The notes under the pieces were generated by a model. The model made no database searches, had not been told where the DNA came from, and saw nothing but the letters and a program-made list of their open reading frames with translations. Made by a program: the position numbers and the translations under genes. A stretch of 64,000 nt of DNA, taken from CAJXJP01 sp964022365. Lineage in GTDB: Bacteria > Patescibacteriota > Gracilibacteria > BD1-5 > UBA6164. This document shows, piece after piece, positions 42,087-52,206 of the stretch (position 1 is its first letter; the number at the start of each line of letters is the position of its first letter). The stretch lies in NCBI GenBank assembly GCA_964022365.1, contig CAXHZN010000001.1:135301-199300 (forward strand), in the 5' to 3' direction.

Positions 42087-43046
42087 TTATTTGTTTTCCG
42101 GTTGTAAGTATTGGCATCTAATTCAAGAAACATCAATTCCGAGAAAAGTTTTATCTAAATGATGTTTTCCTTGAATTTCCCTTGATTTTGTTTCAATAGA
42201 TTTTCTTAAATACTCATAATTAAATTTTACTTTTGATATTTGAGGGTATAAATTTATTTGATTTTTATAATATTGCTCTAATTCATAAAATTGAACTTCA
42301 TAAGTATTATGTTTTTGAAAATATGAAAATATTAATTTTGTACATTCAAATATAACAGTATTTTTTCTTTGGAAAAACACTTTTTTAGAATCAATAAATA
42401 AATCATTTTCTTGAAAAACAATATCTACTTTATTTGAAATATTTTCAGATAATGTAAATGTAATATTTCATTGATATATTTGTATATCTAATATTTTATA
42501 CTGACTTTCTAGTGATGATAATGTTTTATAATACTGAACATACGAAGACAAGAACTTAGAAAGATTGAAAGTTAAAGGGAGTTTGAACATTTCAAACTTC
42601 CCTTTCAACTTATCAATCTCTTTTCTAAGTTCTCTAGCCTGTTCGTCTCTTTTTAGTATTGTTAAGTTTTCTTTTTCATTATCAATAAATTCTAGTAATG
42701 AATGTAAGAATTTTTTAGAATCTAATATATCAAATTTTGTATTTAAAATAACCCCTTGTTCTCAAGAACGCCAAAAAATTTTTGAGAACCAACTATCAGA
42801 ATATAAATTTGGTCTTAATATTCAATAAAAAAAATATGTTAGTCCTCTTACATTAGATAAAAAATTAAAAAAATGTAGTCATTCTAATTTATCTAGTCAT
42901 TTATACTTTTCTTTCAAAGTTGACCAATATTTATTCGTCATTTTATCTTCTACAATTAAATTATGACGTTTATAATAAGATATTTCTTTTTCTTTATTTG
43001 AATTAAATATATACTCAATTGCTTTTAATTTTTGTGATTGTTGCAT
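42087..43046 (-). CDS. Hypothetical protein of the element
   Basis: 319 aa, basic and helical, starting MQQSQKLKAIEYIFNSNKEK. A predicted coiled coil near residues 130-160 (KRDEQARELRKEIDKLKGK). UGA-Gly in several places. No family recognised. Expressed toward the initiator gene, so possibly a replication or partner protein. Confidence 0.6.
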
Positions 43047-43212
43047 TTAATAATTAATATTTTAATAATAAAAATTTAATTGTATTATATATCTAAAATA
43101 AAAATAGTAAATGTAATTAAAGATAAAATATATAATTAGTACAGGGTAATAATTGTGAAAAAGCTATATTTAAAGTATAATATATATAAATATTGTATAA
43201 AAATTTTAATCA

Positions 43213-44076
43213 ATGGATGTAAAAAAAATCTCTTTATTTCTCTCCGGTAAGCTACCTCCTTACTATGGAGATAGTAATCTTGTAAGATTTCAAAGAGTCG
43301 TATCTAGAGACTTTAATGAATTATATAACCTAAACGATTTAGATTTATTTCTCAAACAATCAAACTGAATAGAAGAAAAGTTTTTTCAAAATATATTAGA
43401 TGACTTATATATAGAATTTAGTAATGATGAATCTAGGTTTAATGATTTTTTAAAAAAAGTAATAAATAATCAAGATTTTATAAATGAACTTTTTTCAAAT
43501 TCAGAAAAACAAAATTTATCTGAAATATGAAATAAATTAAAAGAGGAATTAAAAACTATTACAGGATGAAAAAAAGATGCTAAAAAATTTGAAGATTATT
43601 GTGAAAAATTAATTAAATTTTTACTTGAAGATAGCTTTAATGAATTTAAATACTCAACACAACAAAAAAATGACTCCGGACTAGATATACCTGATTGATT
43701 ATTACTAAACATCTATAAAGATGAGTGATTAATAAAAAACTTATGGTGAGATGTAATAAAAAATTTATATACTACAAACACCGTTGTTATTGAAATTAAA
43801 AATTATACCGAAAAAGCTAATCAAGACATAATAACAAGTACAACTAAATATCTCAACAAGCCTCATACTTGAAGATTTGCATTAATATTTACGAGAAAAT
43901 GATTATCCAAAACTAGTGGAGAAAAAAAACAAATTTTAGATTTTATTTCTAATTCATTATGTTTTATAGTTTTTGATGATGATGATTATAACAAAATGAT
44001 AAATATCAAAATTAATTGATGAAGTATAGAATCATATATTTTAGATAAATATTTTGAACTATCTAGTAAAGCATAA
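43213..44076 (+). CDS. PD-(D/E)XK nuclease-like protein
   Basis: 287 aa. Helical N-terminal half, then a candidate restriction-like core: FKYSTQQKNDSGLDIPDG (acidic D) and TNTVVIEIKNYTEKANQDII (E-x-K), with RFALIFTRKGLS and FIVFDDDDYNKM following. The motif spacing fits the PD-(D/E)XK superfamily. Only plus-strand gene of the element; may be a second defence nuclease or act in element transfer. No methylase beside it. Confidence 0.55.
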
Positions 44077-44112
44077 AAAAAGCATATGACGGAAACGCAT
44101 ATGCTTTTTTTA
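44076..44112 (+). terminator. Terminator of the nuclease-like gene
   Basis: AAAAGCATATG acggaaacg CATATGCTTTT followed by T-run. Confidence 0.85.
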
Positions 44113-44138
44113 TATTTTTATTTATGAAAGAATACAAT

Positions 44139-44567
44139 TTATTTTTCCATTATTGAATAAATTACTTTTCTCATATCTGTTGGTTTTTTAATTTTTTCAA
44201 GTACACCTGAATGTCATCAAGTTCAACTAACTATTAATCTTCCAGCTCATATAATTCTTTGAAAAATACTTTGGTCTAATCTAATACTTTCAATTTGAGA
44301 TAACTGTAATTCAAATACATTTCTAGAAATAACTCAAGTCTTATATAATACTCTTTTATTAGTAACAGCAATTTCAACTGTTAAAATGAAAAATATATTA
44401 TAAATAAATGGTAACATAATTGCTATACCAATGATTCAACCTCAACTAATTAACACAATTAATCATACTAAAACTCATATACTCATCAAAAAGGTATAAA
44501 AATTATGAATTTTTCATTCATATTGAATTTCTTCACTAGGCAATAAATTATCTATAATGTATGACAT
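44139..44567 (-). CDS. bPH_2-like (YdbT-type) membrane protein
   Basis: 142 aa. Two hydrophobic helices (residues ~24-43 and 45-67), then a PH-like beta region with AVTNKRVLYKTGVISRNVFE and LSQIESIRLDQSIFQRIIGA, a clear bPH_2 signature. UGA supplies many of the glycines. Last gene before the right end of the element; role unknown. Confidence 0.75.
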
Positions 44568-44652
44568 ATTTTTTAATTAAAATTATAAATATATTTGAAT
44601 ATAGTCGATAAATTATATTTTGCAAAATTTTAATAACATATATTTGAGAGTG

Positions 44653-44930
44653 TTAATTTATATTTTTAATATCAAGAACATTAATTTCCCTCAAATACTC
44701 CTTATAAGTTCTAACATCAAACTTTTCGTGAGTACCATAACGTGAATGTAAACATTTAAGACTTTTAAGTAGTGGACTTTCCTCTATTTGAAGGTCTTTT
44801 TTATGGTCTATAAAAAGTTCGAACAAATACTTTTTGATATATCATAAAAAATCATCATTTTCATATTGGAGATTTTTTAATAAATCTTCAAATTTATCGA
44901 ATATTTTATTTTCATTAAGACTTCCCCCTT
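44653..44930 (-). pseudogene. Serine recombinase C-terminal remnant, carrying the original attP-side tail
   Basis: Frame opens after TAA near 44930 and gives NENKIFDKFEDLLKNLQYEN, then jumps (in-frame loss of ~100 codons) to YIKKYLFELFIDHKKDLQ and CLHSRYGT, and ends HEKFDVRTYKEYLREINVLD to TAA 44653. From 44731 downward it is the right end of the element; above that it is a decayed relative of the integrase gene. It shows what the intact integrase C-terminus looks like. Confidence 0.75.
44732..44838. repeat. Attachment-region direct repeat, right copy (attR side)
   Basis: 107 bp identical to 36352-36458, but preceded by TTTCGTGA rather than tRNA sequence. Confidence 0.85.
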
Positions 44931-44945
44931 AGTTTCTCGCAGAAA

Positions 44946-45003
44946 CTGACGCAACTGGTAGCACACTGGGGTTGTAAGTTTCAAGTCCTGAGTTCCGGGC
45001 AGA
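44946..45003 (+). pseudogene. tRNA-like remnant (Thr-like)
   Basis: Contains a D-loop-like CAACTGGTAGCAC, a TTGTAAG loop (anticodon UGU) and a CTGAGTTCC T-arm piece, but acceptor and anticodon stems do not pair. Looks like a decayed tRNA-Thr beside the recombinase remnant. Confidence 0.3.
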
Positions 45004-45016
45004 TAAAGACAAATGA

Positions 45017-45055
45017 AAAACCGAAAATAAATTAAATTTATTTTCGGTTTTTTTG
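45017..45055. terminator. Terminator-like hairpin
   Basis: AAACCGAAAATAAATT / AATTTATTTTCGGTTT followed by T-run. Confidence 0.75.
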
Positions 45056-45068
45056 ATGTGTGAATTTT

Positions 45069-45103
45069 AAAAAAAAGAGCAATTTAAAATTGCTCTTTTT
45101 TTT
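45069..45103. terminator. Terminator, repeated at 46666
   Basis: AAGAGCAATTTAAAATTGCTCTT with A/T tracts. The same hairpin occurs at 46666-46698, so the RHS cassette is bracketed by direct repeats. Confidence 0.8.
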
Positions 45104-45404
45104 AATTAATACTTCTTTCTCTCTTAGTATATTTTTTTCTTTCTTCTATAGATATTACATTCTTTATCATGTTTTTATCACACGCTCAAAAATCTTTAAA
45201 ATTTTCCCTAGCTTCTCTTAAAGATATATGGTTTGGTCATGATATTTCATCTATATTATCTACATCGATTCCATATTCATCTTCCCAAAAACAAATTGGG
45301 CATATTAAATATGTTCATCTTTCAGGAAGACTTATGTAATCACAACAAGGACATTGTTCTTTTGGAGTATTACTTTTTGGCTCATACCATCATTTTATTT
45401 CCAT
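45102..45404 (-). CDS. CPCC cysteine-rich protein (probable immunity protein)
   Basis: 100 aa. Seen: EQCPCCDYISLPERG, YLICPICFWEDEYGIDVDNI and GPNHISLREARENFKDFGAC, the Cys_rich_CPCC family. Members are common as immunity proteins in polymorphic toxin loci. Starts 9 bp after the stop of the next gene upstream, so cotranscribed with the RHS cassette. Confidence 0.85.
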
Positions 45405-45413
45405 AATATATAA

Positions 45414-45839
45414 TTATTTATTCTCTGAATCTATAAATTCCCACCCAGCTTCTTGCCTTCTTTGTTTTTCTTGTTCGCTAATTCAATCAGGAACAGAATT
45501 AAATAATTCATTTCTAGCAATACCGTAATATTTATCTATAACTTTCTGATATTCCGAAGTATCTTCTAAATAATTACTCCAAAAATACTCCATTTTATAT
45601 ACCTCTTCAGGTCAAATGACATGATCTCAAAATTGATTTATTCAAAATTTCCAATGTGTAGAGATGTTAGAATCTACTATTTCAAAATCTGATGTATTTC
45701 ATCAATAAATATATTTAGATATTCAATTATCTATATAATAAAAATTTTTATTAGCTGATAACTCAATAGCAAAAACATTATATACTTGTCAATTTTCAAA
45801 AAATCATGAAGAATCATTGTTTATATATTTTACTTTCAT
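45414..45839 (-). CDS. Hypothetical protein, probable immunity protein of the RHS toxin
   Basis: 141 aa, acidic, starting MKVKYINNDSSGFFENGQVY. Contains EQEKQRRQEAGWEFIDSENK at the end. No family recognised. It directly follows the RHS C-terminal toxin (7 bp), the place normally taken by the cognate immunity gene. Confidence 0.55.
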
Positions 45840-45846
45840 ATAAATA

Positions 45847-46698
45847 TTATTTATTATTATTTTTTTGTTTAGTAGTATCTTTAATTTTGAAGTCTTTTAC
45901 GTGTCATGTGTTAGGGTTTTTAACATAATGAACATCATGTTGTAACTTTCAATCTAGGTCTTTATGAGTATACGTATCTTTTTGATATTTTCATTTTAGA
46001 CTAGGATCTTTCATTTGTTCTTTTGGTATTCTCATTACTCATTTTCATTTAGCCTCCTCAAACATTAATTTTTCTTTTAATTTTTCCTTAGCTTTTGGAC
46101 TAGTATTATCAACTTTATTAGTTCATTTTTTAACTGCATTAACTACCTTTTTAACATTTTTAATCTTTTTTACAGGATTTAATGCATTCTTTGGATTAAT
46201 TGTACTATAGAGTTGTTTTTGCCCCTCCAATTGAAGTTGAGCATTTCAAGTTCATACTCAATACCAAAATTTTCACATTGCAACCCATGATTCAATAACA
46301 ACATCAGCATATTCTCAACTTAAGTCATTATATGTCGTAGGATTATTTATAGAGTATGTATAAGCATTTATTTTTTGAGGAAATTGTAATACTTCTATTC
46401 ATCTATTGGTATTTCAAACCTCCCAAAAAACTCTATCAATACTATTAAACCTTCCGATACCATTATCATAATAACGAGCTTCAAAATATTGCAAGTTGGT
46501 TTCTGAGTCTTGTTCTTTTCAACCGAAGAGATATTTGTTTTCATAGTCTGAATAATTCTTCTTTGTTCTGATTGATCCGAATGGATAATAATCAACAACT
46601 TGTAAGAGATTTCAAGAACTATCGAGGTCAATATTTCCTCCTCAGAGGTAATCTTCGTGATGATAGAAAAAAGAGCAATTTAAAATTGCTCTTTTTCT
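45847..46698 (-). pseudogene. Orphan RHS C-terminal fragment with toxin tip
   Basis: No start codon; the frame opens inside a terminator hairpin. Seen: YHHEDYLGGGNIDLDSSGNL, YYPFGSIR, YFEARYYDNGIGRFNSIDRV and NAYTYSINNPTTYNDLSGE, the RHS core end with its cleavage region. About 150 residues follow as the variable toxin: coiled Lys/Asn-rich part, then DLDGKLQHDVHYVKNPNTGH and VKDFKIKDTT. Displaced 'orphan tip' of a larger RHS/YD protein lying elsewhere, which can return by recombination (family knowledge). Confidence 0.8.
46666..46698. terminator. Terminator, repeat of 45069-45103
   Basis: AAGAGCAATTTAAAATTGCTCTT with T-run. The RHS fragment begins inside it. Confidence 0.8.
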
Positions 46699-46722
46699 CT
46701 AAATTTATTTTAATAATTAATA

Positions 46723-47055
46723 TTACATTTTTAGATAATTGTTAGTTGGTTCTTCTTGAGTAACATACTCGAAATAATTTTTAGATATAGAGTTATTTTT
46801 ATCTTCTTTACTCAAGGGTCTCCAGTTTTTATCTACATCAAATTCATACGTATTTATATTTCATAATTTCTTTTTATGTAAAAATTTATTTTGATTTTCA
46901 TATAATGAACTCTTATTTGCTCATCATTTTACAAATGGGTTGTTATTTCCATAAATATCATCTTCCCAGTCACAAACTTCACATATATCATATGATCATC
47001 TAGGTCATTCTATACTTTTATATCCACAGGATAAACATGTAATTATTTCAGTCAT
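46723..47055 (-). CDS. CPCC-like cysteine-rich protein (probable immunity protein)
   Basis: 110 aa. Seen: IITCLSCGYKSIEGPRGSYD, ICEVCDWEDDIYGNNNPFV and GGANKSSLYENQ: same family as 45102-45404 but diverged. Four Cys in two CxxC pairs. Follows a small toxin-tip fragment, so it looks like its cognate immunity gene. Confidence 0.8.
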
Positions 47056-47089
47056 ATTATTATTGATTATCAAAATATTTTTTTCAATT

Positions 47090-47221
47090 TTATTCTGGTT
47101 TAAAGAATGTATGGATTACTCAATTTTCTTTATTAATACTTCAAAAAGTATTTGTTTTAGGATTATATCTAATAATACTATCTCAATGTTTGTTTACCTT
47201 TTCATAACTAAATATATCCAT
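47090..47221 (-). pseudogene. Toxin-tip fragment (43 aa)
   Basis: HGDSIIRYNPKTNTFGSINK, ENGVIHTFFKPE: the end of a common polymorphic-toxin domain (G-x-I-x-Y-x-x-x-T-N-T-F-G...TFFKP). Too short to be complete; preceded by a frame stop. Sits 34 bp before the CPCC-like immunity gene, the order of a displaced toxin/immunity pair. Confidence 0.55.
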
Positions 47222-47308
47222 GAGATATTAAATCCGCATTAAATTTTGAAAATTTTTTAAAAAAAGTATCTTATTGTAACCTTTTTCATAAGTTTCATAA
47301 ACCTAAAT

Positions 47309-47362
47309 ATTTAAGACTTTTAAGTAGTGGACTTTCCTCTATTTGAAGGTCTTTTTTATGGT
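47309..47362. repeat. Third copy of the recombinase-end repeat (54 bp)
   Basis: ATTTAAGACTTTTAAGTAGT... to ATGGT, matching the inner part of the 107-bp repeats. Reads on the minus strand as HKKDLQIEESPLLKSLK and then diverges, so it is a remnant of a third recombinase gene. Confidence 0.75.
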
Positions 47363-47505
47363 GAAAATTTCAATAAATAAAAAAGTTGATAAAAATAAAA
47401 AATCGGATATATTTTTTACCTAAAAAATCGCAGCAATAATATATTTAAAAGAATTTTTTTATATTATTATACGATTATTTTTTATACATTATTCTCAAAC
47501 AAAAC

Positions 47506-49986
47506 ATGTTCAATAAATTATTTTGAAAAAACAAAGAAAATTCTAAAAATACTAAAAAATCAAAATCTATATTAGGTGGGATTTCTCAAAAAGTGAAACA
47601 ATCAAGACTCGCATTTGGATTATTAGTTGGTGGTATTTTATCGGGATGTGCATCACAACAAGATGTGCAAAATTTTGATACACAAAAAATTGATCAAGAT
47701 AATTGATATGCCCAAGCAGCTGATAAAAATGCAGGAATTTGAGAAATAACTTCTGCATTATCACAAACAGAAAAAAATATAGAAATCCTAGAAAATCAAG
47801 ATAATAAAAATCTGGAAATCGTTGTAAAAACTCAAAACGAAAATATTGAAAAAATTGAAGAATCTTCACAAGAAAAAGTAGAAACACAAAAATATAATAG
47901 TTATCATGTAGTAAAACAATGAGAACGTCTTTATTCTATTGCGCGTAAATGGGGACTCAATCCGTATAAAGTGATGAAACTCAATGAATCACGTTTTGAT
48001 GATTTAGATGAATTAAATCCTTGAGATAAACTTTTACTTGGAGATATTCTTCAAGATGAAAATATTTCAAATGAATTAATAGCCGAACAAAATAAAGAAG
48101 ATATTCAACCAGAAAAAGTTCAAAAAAATGTAGATACATTTGAATGAAAAAATAAAACTGTTGAAAAAATTGCAAAAATAGATATTGAAGATATTAATAT
48201 TTTTGAAAAAACTGAAATTTCAACAGCAACAAAAGTCACAAAAGCTGACAAATTTGATATTAGTTCTCTGAGCGAAAATACAGAAATTATTTGAGATAAA
48301 AATCCAAAAACATATGAGGTTCGTGAATGAGATAGTTTAGATATTATCGCAAGAAGAGAAAATATAAATCTTGGAAAACTTATCCAATTTAATAGTTTTT
48401 TAGCGATTCGTAATAAAAAACCTATCATTTATCCTGGCCATAAAATATTTATAGAACAAGCTGACATTCATTCTCAAGAAGTTCAAGATATTATTGAAAA
48501 ATATAATAATTATCATGATGCTATTGATTATGATAGAAAAATGAGAGCAGAATATAAAAGAGAAATTATAGCGAGAAGAAATCCTGGATTTGAACAAAAT
48601 AAAGAAGAAAGAGACATTCAAGAAGATAAACAAGAAACTCAAAAAACACTCGACTCAAAAAGTCACAAAATAGTTTATGGAGAAACTCTCAGTCATATTG
48701 CTGTAAAATATAGTACAACGGTTCACGATTTACAAAAAGAAAATGGTATAAAAGATGTAGCAAAAATAAGCATCGGACAAATTCTAAAAATACCAAGTAT
48801 GAATAAAAATTTATTATCATACAAAAAAAATCTTGTTTTAACTGAGGCAGAACAAAAACAAAAATTTTATTCTGAAGTGAAAAATGCATTAGAATATAAT
48901 CCAATTGCACGCGATAATCTGATTGCATTTTTACAAAAAAACATCACTGACGTAAATACTCGTGAAGTTATTTCTCATACAAGTCCAAAAATGTATTTAA
49001 TGGGTTTACTCTATTCTCTCAACGATACTCAATTAAGAGATAGTTTCGTCAATAGCATAAAACATCCTGACACAAATTCTCAAGAAATTATTCCAAAACT
49101 TGCTGCAAGAAAAAAATATAAACAATGTGGAAAAGCAGTTCGTGCCTGATTAGAAGCCATTTATAAAGGTGCTGATTTACCAGATTATGGAATGCATGCA
49201 AATCTAATCCCAGGGATTTTAGAAAATCATCAAGATTTTATCAAAGTAGAAATAAATGATATCTCAGAACTCAAACCAGGAGCAATCCTCACATATCAAC
49301 CAGGTTTTTGAACTTCATCAGATAGAATCAAATATGGTCACGCTGAAATATTCGTCTGAACAAATATTTCAGAAAATGATGATAATACATGAGTAAAATA
49401 TTATGCCTCTCATGTTTATAGTAATAAATACGGGCATTTTTATCCATACTTATGAGGAAGTGTAAATCAAGAAGAAGAAGAATCAGGGGTAAATACATAT
49501 GCATACTATCATATAGAAGCATTTAATCCTTCGTACGAAAGTACAAATATGACTAAGGCTGAATATGCAAAAATTCAAAAAGAAAAAGCACATCAAGAAA
49601 CTCTTCTCGCAAATACTATTGAAAATACTCCTGTAAATGAAATTTGCGAAGTAAAACAAAAAGTACATACTATTACAACTGCTGGAATAAATAATAGAAC
49701 AAATAAATATATCTCTGCATATTTAGAAACAAATATGGATCAGAATAATACAGATTATGTTTTACGTAAACTTTCTACACAATGACTTTCAGCGAAACAA
49801 TGTCTCGAAAATATCGCTCAACATTACCAAAAAATTGCTAAAATGGAAGTAGCAAGTTATGGGAATTCTGCTCAATCAAAAGCAAGGTTACAAAAATATC
49901 TTCCAAAATTTCAAGCTGTTAAAAAATTATTACAAGAATCTCAAAACATAGATACTGCTTCTAATATTACAGCAAGTCCAAAGTAA
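47506..49986 (+). CDS. Lipoprotein with three LysM domains and a CHAP-like C-terminal domain
   Basis: 826 aa. Lipobox GGILSGCAS at about residues 43-51. LysM repeats: YHVVKQGERLYSIARKWGLN, YEVREGDSLDIIARRENINL and HKIVYGETLSHIAVKYSTTV. Later CGKAVRAGLEAIYKGADLPD and LKPGAILTYQ...KYGHAEIFVG resemble a CHAP/NlpC-type amidase (Cys, His). Expected outside the cell, on peptidoglycan. UGA-Gly in most regions. For an episymbiont it could act on own or host cell wall (inference). Confidence 0.85.
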
Positions 49987-50022
49987 ACAAAACCCCTAAA
50001 AATATATTTTTAGGGGTTTTGT
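49987..50022 (+). terminator. Terminator
   Basis: AAAACCCCTAAAAATA / TATTTTTAGGGGTTTT. Confidence 0.85.
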
Positions 50023-50091
50023 TGAAAGTTTGATTATTGAAATAATGATTAAAAATATTATACTCTAGATAATATACATAAAAATACGATT

Positions 50092-50982
50092 ATGTTTCAT
50101 ATTTATATCTACACTCCTTCTGAAAAAAATTCTAATTATATACCCCATTTAATTGAACATTGTGTATTTTGAAGCATAAATGAAAATAATTTTTTTGATT
50201 CTCAAAATATTTTTGAATGAAATTCTACATATTATTCCTACTATATTTTAGATAGTACAAATAAAGATGCTTTAGAAAATTTTATACAAAAAATAACTCA
50301 AGAAATTCCAAATTCACTTATTGATTATGAACATAAAGTTCTCACAAAAGAATGCGAAAATAATAATTATAATCAAAAATTAATTGAAAAAATATGACAA
50401 AAACTTTATTCAAAAAATTATAAATATGCAAAAAGTGGCAGAAAAATATATTCTGACATAAAAAATTATCATCAAATATATTACAAACCAGACAAAATTA
50501 TAGTTTTAGAAAATCATACAAAATATTTTTCAAATAAAATAACATCAGACATAAATATTATAGAAAAATTTAACACTAAAATATGAGATTCCTCAGATAA
50601 TATTTACATATTTTCACACGAAATAATTGATTTATATATTATATCAATATTATCAGATTTATTAGATAAATATATCCATTTTTCTCTCAGACATATAGAT
50701 GGAGAATATAATATCAGTTCATATGAAACTATATATTGAGATTTTGAACAACATATTTTTATCGCAATTCGACCTGAAATTTTGGATAAAATAAAAAACA
50801 TTAATACAGTTTTTATAAATAATTATATCCAATATTCTCTACAAAATAAAATTTATCTACAAGACAAAGATTTTGATGGTTCTTGTATGATAAAATATTC
50901 TCAGACGCTCAGTCAGAAAGATAAAAAATTCATTCTCAGTAATATTTGAACATATTATGAAAAATTTATTTCTCAAATATAA
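50092..50982 (+). CDS. Divergent M16-like zinc peptidase domain
   Basis: 296 aa. The HxxEH zinc motif of M16 (inverzincin) peptidases is present in PHLIEHCVFG near residue 20, with a downstream acidic helix LTKECENNN at the right distance for the third ligand. The rest is poorly conserved. M16 proteins usually act as pairs of ~400-residue halves; here a single short domain is seen. Function unknown; may process exported or imported peptides. Confidence 0.55.
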
Positions 50983-51060
50983 TTTTTCTCTTCTCACTTT
51001 TTTGCTATAAAATAATATTTCGCTATTATATTCATATAAATATTTTTTTAGCAAAAAATC

Positions 51061-51741
51061 ATGAAATTTTTTAGTATTTTTTTCTATCTCTGAATTCCTT
51101 GTTTATTGGCTTGTATATTTGGATATTTTTATTTTGGTGGATTAGATAATTTCTTTGAATATTTTAAAAATATTTTAATTCAGTATAAAATCTACGAAGC
51201 AAATGTGGATGATTTTACTGCGAATTTTCATTTTTATTTATTTTTATTTTTCTCAGTATTTTTTACATTTTGGTGAGGGTTAATGGCTGGAAAAATTAAA
51301 TTTGCTTATATGCCACTGATAATGGCTAGCATATTTGCTGGAGTTTGATATCACGTAGAAACAATCAGAGTTTCATATTATATCACTGCAGGAATCATAT
51401 TTTGAATATTTGTCTTTATGAGTTTCACTATTCCAAGCTTTTGAAATCAGATTGGAATTATCAAAAAAATATCTGATAAAAGAAAAAATAATTTTAAAAA
51501 TACTGCCATACAAACCTCAGGACAATTTGTACAAATCGTCACAGATTATTCATTAAAAATAAATAATAGGCCTGCTCAAAGAGCTGTATATAAAACAACT
51601 CATCCTCATACTGGTGAAGAATTTTTGGCTGAAAGTAGCAGATCATTTGATCCACTTTTTCCAACAAATAGTCCAAAACAAGTAGAAATATATTTTGATA
51701 GGCATAATCCAAAAAAATATTTAATAGATCTATGAGAATAA
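51061..51741 (+). CDS. Membrane protein, about four TM helices
   Basis: 226 aa. Helices at ~7-27, 57-77, 82-95 and 105-125, then a soluble C-terminal ~90 residues (AVYKTTHPHTGEEFLAESSR, VEIYFDRHNPKKY). The tail resembles domains seen after membrane anchors in DUF3592-like proteins, but the match is weak. Several UGA-Gly. Terminator directly after. Confidence 0.6.
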
Positions 51742-51756
51742 TTTTTCATCAATCAA

Positions 51757-51785
51757 AAAGACCCGAAATCGGGTCTTTTTTTGTA
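51757..51785. terminator. Bidirectional terminator
   Basis: AAAGACCCG aaat CGGGTCTTT with T-run. Confidence 0.85.
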
Positions 51786-51790
51786 TAAAT

Positions 51791-52096
51791 TTAATTCAAA
51801 TGTTCAGTAATAACATCTTTGAGATGATATACTAAAAATACAATATTTGAATGAAAAATACTTGGTATATCTGCTGGAAAGCCTTTTTTAACTTCAAAAG
51901 CATTATCTCCATTTTTATCTTCGTGCAACAAAATCACTTTTTTTTCAAAACTTGATTCATTTTTTACATGATGTTTATGTACACAAATTTCTAGCTGCGC
52001 ACCAGAACAAAAATTCTCTTGAAAAAGAATTTTTTTTTGGGTTTTGTCAAATACAAAAGCAGTGAGACAAGCTCCCGTTGCATTTACAATTTTCAT
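51791..52096 (-). CDS. Small hypothetical protein, 101 aa
   Basis: Starts MKIVNATGACLTAFVFDKTQ after an AGGAA-type Shine-Dalgarno. No UGA. Two Cys-His areas (CSGAQLEICVHKHHVKN). No family recognised. Standard glycine codons and SD place it with the thioredoxin-like, presumably well expressed, class. Confidence 0.55.
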   Translation of the reverse strand: MKIVNATGACLTAFVFDKTQKKILFQENFCSGAQLEICVHKHHVKNESSFEKKVILLHEDKNGDNAFEVKKGFPADIPSIFHSNIVFLVYHLKDVITEHLN

Positions 52097-52173
52097 GTCT
52101 TTTTCCTATTTTTTTCAAAAAAGATAAATATATTATCTTGATAAATTTAAAATTGTCAAAAAAATATTTTATA

Positions 52174-52206
52174 TAAAAAAAGAGATTCTTATGAATCTCT
52201 TTTTGG
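52174..52206 (-). terminator. Terminator of the helicase gene
   Basis: AAAGAGATTC ttat GAATCTCTTT; stop TAA in the loop. Confidence 0.85.

Larger units (their letters stand above)
36352..44731. mobile_element. Integrative element at tRNA-Arg carrying a CBASS-like defence operon
   Basis: About 8.4 kb between the tRNA 3' end and the second copy of the 107-bp attachment repeat. Gene set: serine recombinase, CBASS-like operon, small ORF, Rep_trans-type initiator, hairpin-rich putative origin, two unknown or nuclease genes, PH-domain membrane protein. UGA-Gly is used throughout, so the element is adapted to the host code. A rolling-circle initiator plus integrase suggests an excising, possibly conjugative-mobilisable or phage-satellite-like element. 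Confidence 0.85.

Noticed and set aside
41894..42133. 79-codon minus-strand ORF between the initiator gene and its upstream neighbour
   Set aside because: It reads through both hairpins of the putative origin, overlaps the end of the 42087 gene, and has codon use unlike neighbours (many CTG, CCG, GTC).
47567..48642. Several minus-strand Phe/Leu/Ile-rich ORFs under the LysM protein
   Set aside because: Shadows of an Asn/Lys/Glu-rich plus-strand gene.
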